DNA of 64,000 nt from a bacterium (lineage in GTDB: Bacteria; Zhuqueibacterota; QNDG01; JAFGCO01), in assembly GCA_016932575.1 (NCBI GenBank), contig JAFGCO010000065.1, positions 62,001 to 126,000 on the forward strand, written 5' to 3'. The translations under genes were made by a program, and so were the position numbers. Below are positions 19,846 to 29,240 of this stretch, in pieces. Below the pieces are notes generated by a model. The model did no database searches. It saw only the letters and a list, made by a program, of their open reading frames with translations, and was not told the DNA's origin. Position 1 is the first letter of the stretch, and each line of letters starts with the position of its first letter.

Positions 19846-21126
19846 ATGCTCAATATTCAAAGGCTCAATTCCATATTTAAAGAAATCTACGCAGCTGACA
19901 ACGGCAGTCTGAAAACCCAGTTTCAGAGATATGAAAATTTAATTGTAAGTTTCAAGAATCGGTTCAGTGAACAGGACATCCATCTTTTTAGTACGCCCGG
20001 AAGAACGGAAATCGGCGGAAATCATACGGATCATAATCAGGGGCAGGTTCTGGCAGCGAGTATTCATCTCGACTCTGTGGCCGCGGCTGCCAAGAATAAC
20101 TCCAATCAAATTGTGATTTATTCGGAAGGATATCAAGAGCCGTTTATCATTGAATTGAGCCATCTGGAAGTCGTTGAGAAGGAGAAAGTAACAACCTCTG
20201 CCCTTATACGGGGAATCGCCGCCCGTATGAAACAACTGGGATATAATATTGGCGGATTCCATGCATGCATCACCAGTTCTGTTCTGCCCGGTTCCGGCCT
20301 GAGTTCTTCAGCATCGATTGAAATTCTCATCGGGTCAATCATGAATGCACTTTTCAATGAGAATAAAATAACCCCGGAAATACTGGCAGTGATTTGTCAA
20401 TATGCAGAGAATATTTACTTTGGCAAACCCTGTGGACTGATGGACCAGATGACCTGTGCCGTCGGAGGCATCATTCGTATTGATTTTAAAAATCCTGAAC
20501 AGTCGGTCGTACAAAAAGTGGATTTTAAACTTGATGATTATCATTACAGTCTGCTCGTTGTCAATACAGGCGGAAATCATGCAGATCTCACTGATGAATA
20601 TGCAGCGATCCCATCTGAAATGAAAACGGTCGCACATGCGTTTGATGCCGAAGTGATGCGGGATGTTCCGACAGATCGGTTTTTCAATAAAATACCTGAA
20701 CTGAGAAAGCAGGCCGGTGATCGGGCCGTGCTCAGAGCATTCCATTTTTTGCATGAGCATGAACGTGTCTCCCATCAGGTGAAAGCCCTGGAAGAAAAAA
20801 ATTTCCAGAAATTCATCTGTCTCATCCGGGATTCAGGAAATTCCTCCTATAAATGGCTGCAAAATATATATGCATCCAGCCATGTGCGGGAGCAGGGCGT
20901 TTCTTTGGCTCTTGCACTCACTGAAAATTATCTGAATAAAATACAGACAGGTGCCTGCCGCATTCACGGCGGCGGATTCTCTGGTACCATCCAGGTCTTT
21001 ATGCCTAAGGCATCGGTCTCGGAGTATTCAGCGCAAATTCGATCTATTTTCGGAGAAGAAAGCGTGAGCGTTCTCAGTATTCGTCCTTGCGGAACGCTTT
21101 ACCTGAACCCGTATTTGGAAGAATGA
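19846..21126 (+). CDS. galK: galactokinase
   Basis: It phosphorylates galactose to galactose-1-phosphate, the first step of the Leloir pathway. The GHMP-kinase motifs are all present: GRTEIGGNHTDHNQG (galactokinase signature), the ATP-binding loop VLPGSGLSSSASIE, GLMDQM containing the catalytic Asp, and RIHGGGFSGT near the C-terminus. It is 426 residues from the ATG at 19846. The open frame begins with TTG at 19831, but GGAGG at 19833-19837 decides for 19846. No galT or galE is in the window. The neighbouring LacI-type protein is a plausible galactose sensor. Confidence 0.95.
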   Translation: MLNIQRLNSIFKEIYAADNGSLKTQFQRYENLIVSFKNRFSEQDIHLFSTPGRTEIGGNHTDHNQGQVLAASIHLDSVAAAAKNNSNQIVIYSEGYQEPFIIELSHLEVVEKEKVTTSALIRGIAARMKQLGYNIGGFHACITSSVLPGSGLSSSASIEILIGSIMNALFNENKITPEILAVICQYAENIYFGKPCGLMDQMTCAVGGIIRIDFKNPEQSVVQKVDFKLDDYHYSLLVVNTGGNHADLTDEYAAIPSEMKTVAHAFDAEVMRDVPTDRFFNKIPELRKQAGDRAVLRAFHFLHEHERVSHQVKALEEKNFQKFICLIRDSGNSSYKWLQNIYASSHVREQGVSLALALTENYLNKIQTGACRIHGGGFSGTIQVFMPKASVSEYSAQIRSIFGEESVSVLSIRPCGTLYLNPYLEE

Positions 21127-21131
21127 ACCGA

Positions 21132-21524
21132 TTAAAATGTTTCTTCTCTGACCACTGTATCTTCGGCCACCACAATCAGCCCGGTGATCTTTTCGGGATA
21201 TAATTCACAGTAGTACAGGAAATTGCCGGTCGAATCAAACCGTACGGAAAATTCTCCGCCGGGTTCTAAAGAATCCACCGAAAAATAATCTTTCGGATTC
21301 TCCGGAATGCCGCTGACAATAGAATGCATGACAGTGTCTTCATTTATCCAGACAACAGACATCCCCCTAGCGATAGTCATACTTTTTGGAACCAGCTCAC
21401 CACCCGGCATTATCCGCACATCATTTTCAGTGGAATACAGCGGTTTGGGCCGGGAGCATCCGATAAAATAAATAATTACCAGAGCAGACAGGATAATAAA
21501 TAATTGTTGAAATTGCTTCATCAT
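21132..21524 (-). CDS. cupredoxin-like lipoprotein with altered copper ligands
   Basis: A 130-residue exported protein with a signal peptide ending in a lipobox (YFIGCS), so it is probably membrane-anchored outside the cytoplasm. The mature part is a plastocyanin-type cupredoxin: VRIMPGGELVPKSMTIARG, then VMHSIVSG with the first His ligand. The second ligand region reads YYCELYPEKITGLIVV. In blue copper proteins it is C-x-x-H-P-x-M; here the His is Tyr and the Met is Lys, so normal type 1 copper binding is unlikely. The start at 21524 follows AGGAGG. It converges on galK with 5 nt between stops and lies 46 nt after the PRC-barrel gene. Confidence 0.8.
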   Translation of the reverse strand: MMKQFQQLFIILSALVIIYFIGCSRPKPLYSTENDVRIMPGGELVPKSMTIARGMSVVWINEDTVMHSIVSGIPENPKDYFSVDSLEPGGEFSVRFDSTGNFLYYCELYPEKITGLIVVAEDTVVREETF

Positions 21525-21570
21525 AATACCATCCTCCTTGTTCAATAAAAAATAAACAAGCAATTATAAT

Positions 21571-22257
21571 TCATATAAATGATTCTGCGTTCTGAATCAC
21601 CTGGGTGGACAAATCAACGAGCACCCTGGAAGCTTCCCAATGAATTTGATTAATCCACTGACAGGATATCTGAATATGATCTGTTTTCAGAAAATGATGA
21701 TTTTTTAAAATAAAATACTTCAGCATCCAGTGATCCGTATTTATAATAAAATCTTCGAGTATGCCAACATCATCCGTGGTACTGAACACATGATATCCGA
21801 TAATTTCTTCAGTGCTTCGAAGCGGATAATTTTCCACATTATCCAGCATCTCTTCCGGTGTTTCTCGATTCATATCTGATGAAAACCTTGGGGGCGATGT
21901 CACTCCCGGTACTGGAATAAAATTTCCCGCCCGTTGCAGTGGCCATCCAAAATGATTGGAAATTCTCAACCTCTCCTGTGCTGATATCGGAAGATGCTTC
22001 CACACATCCGGGCCGGTTTCAAATTGATTCTTTTCAATATTCAATAAAATATTTTTTTTAGTATCATCGATATACTGAATCGATTCCGGAGAGACAAGAC
22101 GCATATTTCCCGGCAGCCAATGAGTTGTATCAATTACGAAATACTGAATATAATAAAAAGTCTCATCAAAAAGCACACTTGAAATATATCCACTGAAATG
22201 CCCATCCTCTGTAAAAAATGCATATTTTTCAAGGGCCCGGGCAGATAAATCCTGCAT
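21571..22257 (-). CDS. two-PRC-barrel-domain protein
   Basis: A 228-residue soluble protein with two PRC-barrel modules, at about residues 8-75 (GHFSGYISSVLFDE, YFVIDTTHWLPG) and about 135-205 (EEIIGYHVFSTTDDVG, FIINTDHWMLKYFIL). The repeated D-T-x-HW strand marks the duplication. PRC-barrels occur in photosystem assembly, ribosome maturation and stress proteins; here the exact role is unknown. It lies between ftsH and the cupredoxin on the same strand, 155 nt after ftsH. A stress or envelope role is inferred only from the surroundings. Confidence 0.8.
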   Translation of the reverse strand: MQDLSARALEKYAFFTEDGHFSGYISSVLFDETFYYIQYFVIDTTHWLPGNMRLVSPESIQYIDDTKKNILLNIEKNQFETGPDVWKHLPISAQERLRISNHFGWPLQRAGNFIPVPGVTSPPRFSSDMNRETPEEMLDNVENYPLRSTEEIIGYHVFSTTDDVGILEDFIINTDHWMLKYFILKNHHFLKTDHIQISCQWINQIHWEASRVLVDLSTQVIQNAESFI

Positions 22258-22412
22258 ATTATACTCCCATTTGTTTGTATAATTGAAGAACAGAAATCCG
22301 CTTCACACACAAAAGCATAACATTTTCAGATAATAACAGAAAACAAAACACGAGTAGACGCATCCGGGACCAAAAAAGCAGGACAGTCAGTCATATGAGT
22401 GCCAACTGGTTT

Positions 22413-24317
22413 TCAGTTGCCGTGGTCATTTTGAATCCACTTTTCAATATCGTGCTTTTCAAGTGTCTCATGTTCGATAAGTGCATGAGCCAGCCGGTCC
22501 AGCGCTTTTCGGTTCTCTTTCAGGATTTGAATGCTCCTGACCTCATTCTCTGTCACAATATGTTTCACTTCTTCATCAATCAGGCGGGCCGTGTCTTCAC
22601 TGAAATCTTTGGGGCGGGTGATCTCTTTACCCAAAAAGGGATGTTCTTCACCGTGCTTAAAATGAACGGGCCCCACTTTATCACTCATACCCCATTGCGT
22701 GACCATTAGTCTTGCAAGCCGGGTTGCGTTCTTCAAGTCACTCGCTGCACCATTGGTTAAATCTTGATAAACGAGTTTTTCTGCAGCTCTCCCCCCCATT
22801 GCCACAGCAATCCGTCCCATCAAATAGCTGCGTCTGAGATTATGCCGGTCCGTTTCAGGAATCTGTTCCGTCACGCCCAGAGCCCGTCCGCGCGGAATAA
22901 TCGTTACTTTCTGAAGCGGATCGGCCTCGTGAAGCATCTTCGCAACAAGAGCATGGCCCGCTTCATGATATGCAATAATTTTTTTCTCTCCCTCTTCTAT
23001 TTTTTCTTCTCGTTCTGCTCCCAGTAAAATTTTATCCCGTGCTGAATCAAAATGCTTTTTTTGAACCGTGTTTCTGTCTTCACGCCCTGCCAGTAAAGCG
23101 GCTTCATTAACTAAATTTTTCAAATCGGCACCGGAGAATCCCACGGTTCTTGCCGCCAGATTATCCAACGCAATATCCCGCGCCAACGGCACGGATCTCG
23201 TGTGAATCTTTAAAATATCTTCTCTGGCTTTTTTTTGGGGCAGATCAAGCACGATTTGACGATCAAAACGGCCCGGTCGGGTCAGTGCTGCATCCAATAC
23301 ATCCGGCCGGTTGGTAGCTGCTATCAGCACTACAGATTGATTGGGAGCGAATCCGTCCATCTCGGAAAGAATCTGGTTGAGGGTTTGCTCCCGCTCATCG
23401 TGGCCACCCCCCAAACCCGTTCCTCGTGTACGCCCCACGGAATCGATTTCATCAATAAAAATAATGGAAGGGGATTCCCGTTTTGCCTGAGCAAACATAT
23501 CACGCACTCTTGAGGCCCCTACGCCGACAAACATTTCTATAAATTCAGAACCGCTAATGCTGAAAAATGTGACATCCGCTTCACCAGCCGTGGCCCGGGC
23601 CAGCATAGTCTTGCCCGTACCGGGAGGTCCCATCAGTAAAATACCCTTGGGGATATCCGCCCCCAGTTTGGCAAATTTTTCAGGCTGTTTCAAATAATCG
23701 ATAATTTCCTGAAGATCCTGTTTGGCATTATTCAGTCCTGCCACATCTCTAAATGTCAGGGTACTGCTGGTTTTTCTGTACCGCCTCGCTTTCGATTTTC
23801 CCACATCAAACAATCCCCCACCCATACCACCCTTCATGCCGTTCTTCATTCGCCGGCTTGCGTAAATAAAGTAACCGATAATCAAAATCCATGGAAGCAG
23901 CATAATGAGAACCGTTTTAATCCATTGCCCCCTGTCGGGTTTCGCCTGAATCACAACTCCGTGATTTTCCAACAGAGAAATCAGCTCCGGATCGTCCACC
24001 GGAACTGTGGTTGTTTTAAAGAATTTGTAAAAGGTGGTATCCTCTGAGTCACTGATTTTTTTAACGCGATACTTAAATTGACCGTCAATACGTTCGTTAT
24101 TAAACAGAACGGACTTTATACTGTCCATTTTCACATATTGCTTAAATTGACTGTAAGCAATTGTCAGCCGGGCCGGTTTCTGTGATCTTCCGAATATTGC
24201 CCACACAGCTACAGCAATCAATATCAGCCAAATCAGGCTGGATGGATTCTTACGCTCCGGTTGTTGAAAATTCTTTTCAGATTTCTCCTTTATGAATCCC
24301 TTTGAATCATCAGTCAT
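22413..24317 (-). CDS. ftsH: ATP-dependent membrane metalloprotease FtsH
   Basis: A 634-residue inner-membrane AAA+ protease that degrades unneeded membrane and short-lived cytosolic proteins. It has two membrane segments (about 28-44 and 133-152) around a periplasmic domain. Walker A GPPGTGKT lies near residue 228 and Walker B IIFIDEID follows. The second region of homology is [12 protein letters not shown], and the zinc motif HEAGH lies near 452. It overlaps the upstream CBS gene by four bases (ATGA), and degQ is a further gene upstream, so two quality-control proteases are co-transcribed. The C-terminus ends soon after [14 protein letters not shown], a usual length. Confidence 0.96.
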   Translation of the reverse strand: MTDDSKGFIKEKSEKNFQQPERKNPSSLIWLILIAVAVWAIFGRSQKPARLTIAYSQFKQYVKMDSIKSVLFNNERIDGQFKYRVKKISDSEDTTFYKFFKTTTVPVDDPELISLLENHGVVIQAKPDRGQWIKTVLIMLLPWILIIGYFIYASRRMKNGMKGGMGGGLFDVGKSKARRYRKTSSTLTFRDVAGLNNAKQDLQEIIDYLKQPEKFAKLGADIPKGILLMGPPGTGKTMLARATAGEADVTFFSISGSEFIEMFVGVGASRVRDMFAQAKRESPSIIFIDEIDSVGRTRGTGLGGGHDEREQTLNQILSEMDGFAPNQSVVLIAATNRPDVLDAALTRPGRFDRQIVLDLPQKKAREDILKIHTRSVPLARDIALDNLAARTVGFSGADLKNLVNEAALLAGREDRNTVQKKHFDSARDKILLGAEREEKIEEGEKKIIAYHEAGHALVAKMLHEADPLQKVTIIPRGRALGVTEQIPETDRHNLRRSYLMGRIAVAMGGRAAEKLVYQDLTNGAASDLKNATRLARLMVTQWGMSDKVGPVHFKHGEEHPFLGKEITRPKDFSEDTARLIDEEVKHIVTENEVRSIQILKENRKALDRLAHALIEHETLEKHDIEKWIQNDHGN

Positions 24318-24703
24318 TCGTTTTTACCTCGTGCCAGCTTTCCGGACCATCTTTCAGATATATCGTATAAAGAAAAAATGCCGCGGAGTTCTTGATTATG
24401 ATCCAATATAATGGCATACGGGATGGATTGTCGCCGCATCTTTTCAGCAATTGCCTGAATATCCTGATTTTCAAAACAGAACAGCAGCGACCGGTTCATG
24501 ACATCTTTGACTTTAAAGCGATGAAAATCATATTCAGAAAGATTAAGAATACTCCGCGCGCTAATATAACCGACAATCCGTTTCTGTTTTATGGCCAGAA
24601 GTATATTGACGCCATATTTGAGCATCATTTCACTTGCTTCCCGCAATGGAATATTGGGATTGATCACCTGAAACTGATTGGATTTAAATTCACTTGCCAA
24701 CAT
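24314..24703 (-). CDS. CBS-pair domain protein
   Basis: A 129-residue protein that consists of one CBS pair (about residues 12-60 and 70-122, with VGYISARSILNL and LRGIFSLYDIS). CBS pairs bind adenosine nucleotides and tune partner proteins. It lies 43 nt after degQ and overlaps ftsH (ATGA), so it may regulate one of the two proteases, which is an inference. There is no membrane segment or other domain. Confidence 0.85.
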   Translation of the reverse strand: MLASEFKSNQFQVINPNIPLREASEMMLKYGVNILLAIKQKRIVGYISARSILNLSEYDFHRFKVKDVMNRSLLFCFENQDIQAIAEKMRRQSIPYAIILDHNQELRGIFSLYDISERWSGKLARGKNE

Positions 24704-24746
24704 AAAATATTGAACTTTCCTCGCAGATTATCAGCGTCTTGGACGC

Positions 24747-26282
24747 TTATTCTTTTTCGGGAATTTTTATAAAAGCATGCCGTTTTGTCTGTCCGCTCAG
24801 CAGGGTAAATATAACCACCTGACCAGGCTCGGTCTCTTTCATCGCGGATTGATAGTCAGAAACTGATTTGATGATTTTATCCTCAATTTTCTGAATCAGA
24901 TTACCAGACCGGATACCGGCTTCAGCAGCCGGACTGTACCGTTTCACAGCGGTGACAATGACACCTGCTTCATTCGCATAATAATGATGCTGGAGTTTTG
25001 ATGATATTTCCGGAGTCAGATTATGTACTTCCATGCCGAGGTCTTTCAATTCTCCGGATTTTCCTCCCACACTCGTTAAAACCTCGGCCTCTCGTTTTGC
25101 CAGCACAGCGTGGATGGTTTTCCTGTCTCCGTTTCTTAACACGGTCAGTGTGATTGCATCTCCCGGATTCTTCAGCAACACGGCACTTTGCACCTGATTA
25201 CTCCGATCAATAGTTTTCCCATCCAATTCGACAAGAATATCCAGAGGTTTCAGCCCTGCCTTTTCGGCCGGACTGTATTCCATGACTTGTTCAATCAAGA
25301 CACCGTGCGGTCTTTCCATGCCATACCGCTTTGCGATATTGACGGTGACCGGGCGCATCGAAATACCTAGCCATGCCCGTGTAATCTGACCGTCTTCGAT
25401 CAGATCCCAAGCGACCTTTTTGGCCAGATTAATCGGCACTGCAAATCCGTATCCCTGGTACCCGCCGGTTTTGGTAGCAATGGCTGTATTAATCCCGATG
25501 ACTTCGCCATTAAGATTGACGAGCGCTCCTCCACTGTTACCGGGATTGATAGCCGCATCGGTTTGAAGGAAATTTTCAACAGCATAGGATCCGCCCTTGG
25601 GTGAATTTGGATCCCGGATGATTCCCAGAGCCCGGCTCTTCGCACTGATAATACCCGCTGTAACAGTTGAATAGAGACGAAGTGGGTTGCCGATAGCCAG
25701 AACCCATTCCCCAACCTGAACAGATTCTGAATCTCCCAGCCGGCAGAACTGCAGGTCATCCCCGTCGATTTTTATAACAGCCAATTCCGTCAGCAGATCC
25801 GCACCGATGAGTTCAGCTTCAAACTGCCGTTTATCAAACAGCTCAACCTGGATATCATCTGCATTTTGGATGACATGGTTATTGGTTAGAATATAACCGT
25901 TTTCATTAAAAAGAACACCCGATCCCAGGGCTTCGAGACGCTGGTTTTCCGGTCTTTTAAATTGAAAATTATCACCGAAAAAATCATTAAAAAAGTCCCG
26001 GAACAGTGGATTCATCTGTCCTGCAGCGGGCTGTTCCACAATCTGGGACGTCCCAATGCTGACCACACCGGGCAGCACCGCTTCGGATACAGACACAAAT
26101 ACCTGATTTAAATCACGGGCACCCTGAAGCCCGGCCGGAACTTCCGCACCAATGGCTTCATCAAAATTCAGTGAATGGAGATTTTCGGAGTATCCACTTC
26201 TGACAATTATAAATCCGATAACGATGCCCGTAAGTATAATAACTGCCCATGAAAAAAATTTAACCATTTTTTGATATTCCAT
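24747..26282 (-). CDS. HtrA/DegQ-type periplasmic serine protease
   Basis: A 511-residue protease-chaperone with an N-terminal signal anchor (about 8-28). Its trypsin-like domain has the catalytic His in TNNHVI near 134 and Ser in NPGNSGGAL near 250. Two PDZ domains follow (about 290-385 and 400-495). The third triad position is unusual: the family has T-D-L-A-V-x-K-I, while here the codon is GAA, giving LTELAVIKI, so the Asp is Glu. Activity may be reduced or tuned. The start is supported by AAAGGAG upstream. A 17-bp palindrome lies 74 nt before the start, and CBS and ftsH follow in the same operon. Confidence 0.92.
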   Translation of the reverse strand: MEYQKMVKFFSWAVIILTGIVIGFIIVRSGYSENLHSLNFDEAIGAEVPAGLQGARDLNQVFVSVSEAVLPGVVSIGTSQIVEQPAAGQMNPLFRDFFNDFFGDNFQFKRPENQRLEALGSGVLFNENGYILTNNHVIQNADDIQVELFDKRQFEAELIGADLLTELAVIKIDGDDLQFCRLGDSESVQVGEWVLAIGNPLRLYSTVTAGIISAKSRALGIIRDPNSPKGGSYAVENFLQTDAAINPGNSGGALVNLNGEVIGINTAIATKTGGYQGYGFAVPINLAKKVAWDLIEDGQITRAWLGISMRPVTVNIAKRYGMERPHGVLIEQVMEYSPAEKAGLKPLDILVELDGKTIDRSNQVQSAVLLKNPGDAITLTVLRNGDRKTIHAVLAKREAEVLTSVGGKSGELKDLGMEVHNLTPEISSKLQHHYYANEAGVIVTAVKRYSPAAEAGIRSGNLIQKIEDKIIKSVSDYQSAMKETEPGQVVIFTLLSGQTKRHAFIKIPEKE

Positions 26283-26355
26283 TTTTTTAAGACTCCTTTA
26301 ATTTTATTTTGCCTTGTTCCATTTATAAAATAGAAAATAGCCAGCTAAAATATCA

Positions 26356-26372
26356 ATCAGGGGAATCCTGAT
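26356..26372 (-). promoter_or_regulatory. 17-bp palindromic element upstream of degQ (copy A)
   Basis: The sequence is ATCAGGGGAATCCTGAT, with 6-bp arms ATCAGG/CCTGAT. It lies 74 nt before the degQ start and 185 nt after the previous stop. On the minus strand it is followed by TGAT and then, 28 nt on, by a -10-like TATAAA (26322-26327). It is one of nine related copies in the window, all ahead of stress genes, and is therefore a candidate activator site. Confidence 0.65.
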
Positions 26373-26557
26373 TTTACGGACACAGAATACCTAAATCATC
26401 TCCTCAAGTATTGAAAATAAATATAATCGAATCTTCCCTATCATATTGAATAAGATCGATACATAACAACACTTTACATGATTTATTCACAAATAGAAAT
26501 GCCAAATCATTGTTTCGAAGGTTAAAAATGATTCGAAAAATGGCTGATGTGGGCAGT

Positions 26558-27331
26558 TTATTTTACATGAAAAATAAATATCATCCCGAGAATTTGGTAC
26601 CGTTCAGCCTGTATGGGTGCACCTTCTCCGGTCATGTGAATCCATGTTTTTGTTTTTGAATTGAACATTTGAAACGATTTCAAAAAAATACGCTTTCCCT
26701 CCTGAATGACCTCTTGCATCAGGGCTTCTGTATTCCAGTCGGAATCGGTCCCTGTAATCCGGATGACATGATTCAAGGATTTACCTGTCAGGTCGTGCTC
26801 AGATACAAATCCGGCCTGTTCTTTAACAGCATCATTCATTAATACGATATTGCCTACCCCGTCTGTTATCAGTACACCATACCCCGTGCACATCAAAGCG
26901 AATCGGAGCCGTTTCTCCGCCTTCTTAAAAATGTTTTGCTGATGATGCTGGCTCAGTGCAATGGCGATTTCACTTTCCAGTTCGGCATCTTTATAGGGTT
27001 TGAGCAAAAAACCGTGCGGCGTAGTTGCCTGGATCTGCTGCAGAACTTTCTCTTCGGGAATGTCGGACAGAAAAACCACCGGCACATCGAAACGGGACTG
27101 AATGTCTCTGGAAGCCTGAATCCCGCTGGTTTTCTTTTTCAACTGGATGTCGATCAGCACCAGATCAACTCGAACCGATTCAAGTCCCTCCATCACTTCT
27201 TTACGCGTCTTCTCCACACCAGAAACAAAATATCCCATGCGTTCCAGGCTTTGTTTTAAATCACGGGCCAGGACCGGATCATTTTCAACGATCATAACTT
27301 TTAGTTTAGGTTTTTTCTCCTTTAAAATCAT
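26558..27331 (-). CDS. response regulator with receiver and PAS domains
   Basis: A 257-residue protein. Residues about 10-130 are a receiver with the acidic pair in VENDP, the phosphoacceptor Asp in VLIDIQL and the conserved Lys in FLLKPY. Residues about 140-255 are a PAS domain (GYGVLITDGVGNIVLMNDAV). It has no DNA-binding or enzymatic output, so it probably works as an intermediate that passes a signal to another protein. The start overlaps the treT stop (ATGA), so the two are translated together. No kinase is adjacent; the HisKA_2 kinase at 29.2-33.5 kb is the nearest candidate partner. Confidence 0.85.
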   Translation of the reverse strand: MILKEKKPKLKVMIVENDPVLARDLKQSLERMGYFVSGVEKTRKEVMEGLESVRVDLVLIDIQLKKKTSGIQASRDIQSRFDVPVVFLSDIPEEKVLQQIQATTPHGFLLKPYKDAELESEIAIALSQHHQQNIFKKAEKRLRFALMCTGYGVLITDGVGNIVLMNDAVKEQAGFVSEHDLTGKSLNHVIRITGTDSDWNTEALMQEVIQEGKRIFLKSFQMFNSKTKTWIHMTGEGAPIQAERYQILGMIFIFHVK

Positions 27332-28548
27332 TTTTTTATCCTGAATACAGTTTCAAATGAATTAAAAAGATCCAGATACTGTTCTACAAGACGGGACATG
27401 AGAAACTGATCCTGAACAATTTCTCGTCCGCGTTTGCTCATTTGGCTTCTCAATGCCTCATCCTTAAGCAGCAGAACAATTCGATCCGCAGCATCACGTA
27501 TGGACGATACCAAAAAGCCGTTCTCTCCGTCTCGGATCTGATACCGGATACCTCCGACCCGGCCGCCGATCACAGGCGTTCCTTTCCATAAAGCCTCAGA
27601 TACCGTCAGCCCAAATCCTTCGCGTATGGATTTTTGCAGCACAACGGCCGCTTTTCTCTGCAGGGCATTGACCAGAAGACTGTTTTCATGGCTGATGATA
27701 ATAATCCGCTCCTGACGATGCATAAGCAGGGATTCAAACACCTGTTCACCTTCGGGATCATCCATGGCAGCATTCCCCAGTAAAACCAGTGTTGCGTCCA
27801 CTTGTTTTCTTGCCTGTTTAAACGCCTTAATCACTCCGAGAGGATCTTTCCACCGGTCGAACCGGGATATTTGAACAATCAGGGGCAGATCTGTGGGAAT
27901 CCCGTGGTTCTCCAGCTGCTTTTTGATTTCTTCCTCACTCAAAGGACGATTTTTCAGCGAAAACGGATCAATGGCCGGCATAAAAAGACGTTGCGGCACA
28001 TGGATCTTTTTTCTGAATTCACGGATACTCACAATCATGGCATCATAATAACAGATATAAGGCTTCAAATACTGCCACACTGTCCGGTTCGGGGATGACA
28101 GATCGATATGACAACGCCAGATCCAGGGACCTTTCTTTTCAAAATAATGAATCAGCGGTAACGGCTGAGGATCATGAATCACCACAAAATCATGGTCCAG
28201 TTTTTTTCGAACCGAGTTTTCATAAATCGTGCTTTCGTAAATTCTTTTTTCCATTTCGTTTATTTCATTTGGCCTTCCCTGAAGCGCATTGTGCATTTTT
28301 TTTGTAATCCCGAAAAAATCCGGTGACCCCTGGATGAGCCGCCACTCGGTTTTAATCCCCAGGCTGTTCATCAGCAGGGTCAGAACAGATAAAATTTCCG
28401 CCACACCTCCTCCATAATAGGTGGAATTAACATGAACCACGTTGCGCTTTTCCAGTGGCTTGGCTTTCATCCGGATTCTGTTGAGTGCTTCTGATCCCGT
28501 TATGGATTCATAATCATCAATGGTTTTCAGCGGATAATCAAATTTCAT
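27328..28548 (-). CDS. treT: trehalose synthase, TreT-type glycosyltransferase
   Basis: A 406-residue GT4 retaining glycosyltransferase of the TreT type, which makes trehalose from a nucleotide sugar and glucose. The family signature VNSTYYGGGVAEIL lies near the N-terminus. It also has HDPQPLPLI, WRCHIDLSSPN, the GT4 segment QISRFDRWKDPLGVI, and the donor-site motif REGFGLTVSEALWKGTPVIGG (shown in part: EGFGLTVSEA). The open frame extends to 28617, but an AAAGGAGG just inside it and the family start (MKFDYPLKTIDDYE) favour 28548. A 17-bp palindrome lies 195 nt upstream. A second, OtsAB-type trehalose route is encoded at 57-59 kb. Confidence 0.88.
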   Translation of the reverse strand: MKFDYPLKTIDDYESITGSEALNRIRMKAKPLEKRNVVHVNSTYYGGGVAEILSVLTLLMNSLGIKTEWRLIQGSPDFFGITKKMHNALQGRPNEINEMEKRIYESTIYENSVRKKLDHDFVVIHDPQPLPLIHYFEKKGPWIWRCHIDLSSPNRTVWQYLKPYICYYDAMIVSIREFRKKIHVPQRLFMPAIDPFSLKNRPLSEEEIKKQLENHGIPTDLPLIVQISRFDRWKDPLGVIKAFKQARKQVDATLVLLGNAAMDDPEGEQVFESLLMHRQERIIIISHENSLLVNALQRKAAVVLQKSIREGFGLTVSEALWKGTPVIGGRVGGIRYQIRDGENGFLVSSIRDAADRIVLLLKDEALRSQMSKRGREIVQDQFLMSRLVEQYLDLFNSFETVFRIKK

Positions 28549-28742
28549 AAAATCGGTTCTTTTCCTCCTTTCTCGATTGAGAGCCGAGCCTTTGCGATTA
28601 TCAATATTAAAAGCCACTGCGGTTGTTCTACATGGTTCGAAAAATTACAATAATCGTATCAACCCATCAATCACGAACGTTGAGATGTTAAAAATTTGTT
28701 TCATATCCAATGAGAGTGTATGGATTCTTTTCAGCAATTACT

Positions 28743-28759
28743 ATCGGGAGAATCCTGAT
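28743..28759 (-). promoter_or_regulatory. 17-bp palindromic element upstream of treT (copy C)
   Basis: The sequence is ATCGGGAGAATCCTGAT. It lies 195 nt before the preferred treT start (126 nt before the longest frame) and 110 nt after the previous stop. A TACACT (28715-28720) lies 22 nt further toward the gene. This copy belongs to the subgroup with CCGAT instead of CCTGAT on the gene-facing side. Confidence 0.55.
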
Positions 28760-28869
28760 ATGGATAGAAATTTGCCCTGAATGAAATCATGCATATCAGT
28801 GGAAAATTTATGTGTAATATCAGGTAAAAAAGGGATTTTTCACATTATTGATGCAGTAGCGGAATAAAG

Positions 28870-29237
28870 CTATTGTTCAATATCCTTCAGTATTTTCTGG
28901 ATGGCCCCCAAATTTACAGGTTTTTCAATAAATGCAATCGGGTGGACTTTTTGAGTACGCTTTTTGATATATTCGGTCGCATAACCACTGATGAACACAA
29001 TTGGAATTTTCTTTTTTTATGAATTTCTTCAGATACTTCAATACCATCCAATCCACCGGTCAGCCGGACGTCCATGATAATAAGATCCGGTTTCTGTTCA
29101 AGTGCAATACCGACCGCGTCTTCGCTCTTGACAACCTGGTTGATGACCTTGGCACCGAGATCCATAATATCCAGTGCCAGACTTCTAGCCGTTAATCGTT
29201 CGTCTTCTAAAATAAGTACTTTTAACGGTTTTTTCAT
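28870..29237 (-). pseudogene. single-receiver response regulator, broken by a -1 frameshift
   Basis: The first part is a good receiver (VLILEDERLTARSLA, LIIMDVRLTGGLDGIE) that then runs into nonsense and stops at 28914. If one A is added to the seven-A run (T7 on the plus strand, 29012-29018), the frame continues as IPIVFISGYATEYIKK, then PIAFIEKPVNL with the conserved Lys, to a stop at 28870. That gives a complete receiver of about 122 residues. The gene starts 3 nt after the stop of the large HisKA_2 kinase, its natural partner. It could be a true mutation, an assembly error in a homopolymer, or slippage-dependent expression. Confidence 0.75.
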
Positions 29238-29240
29238 GGA

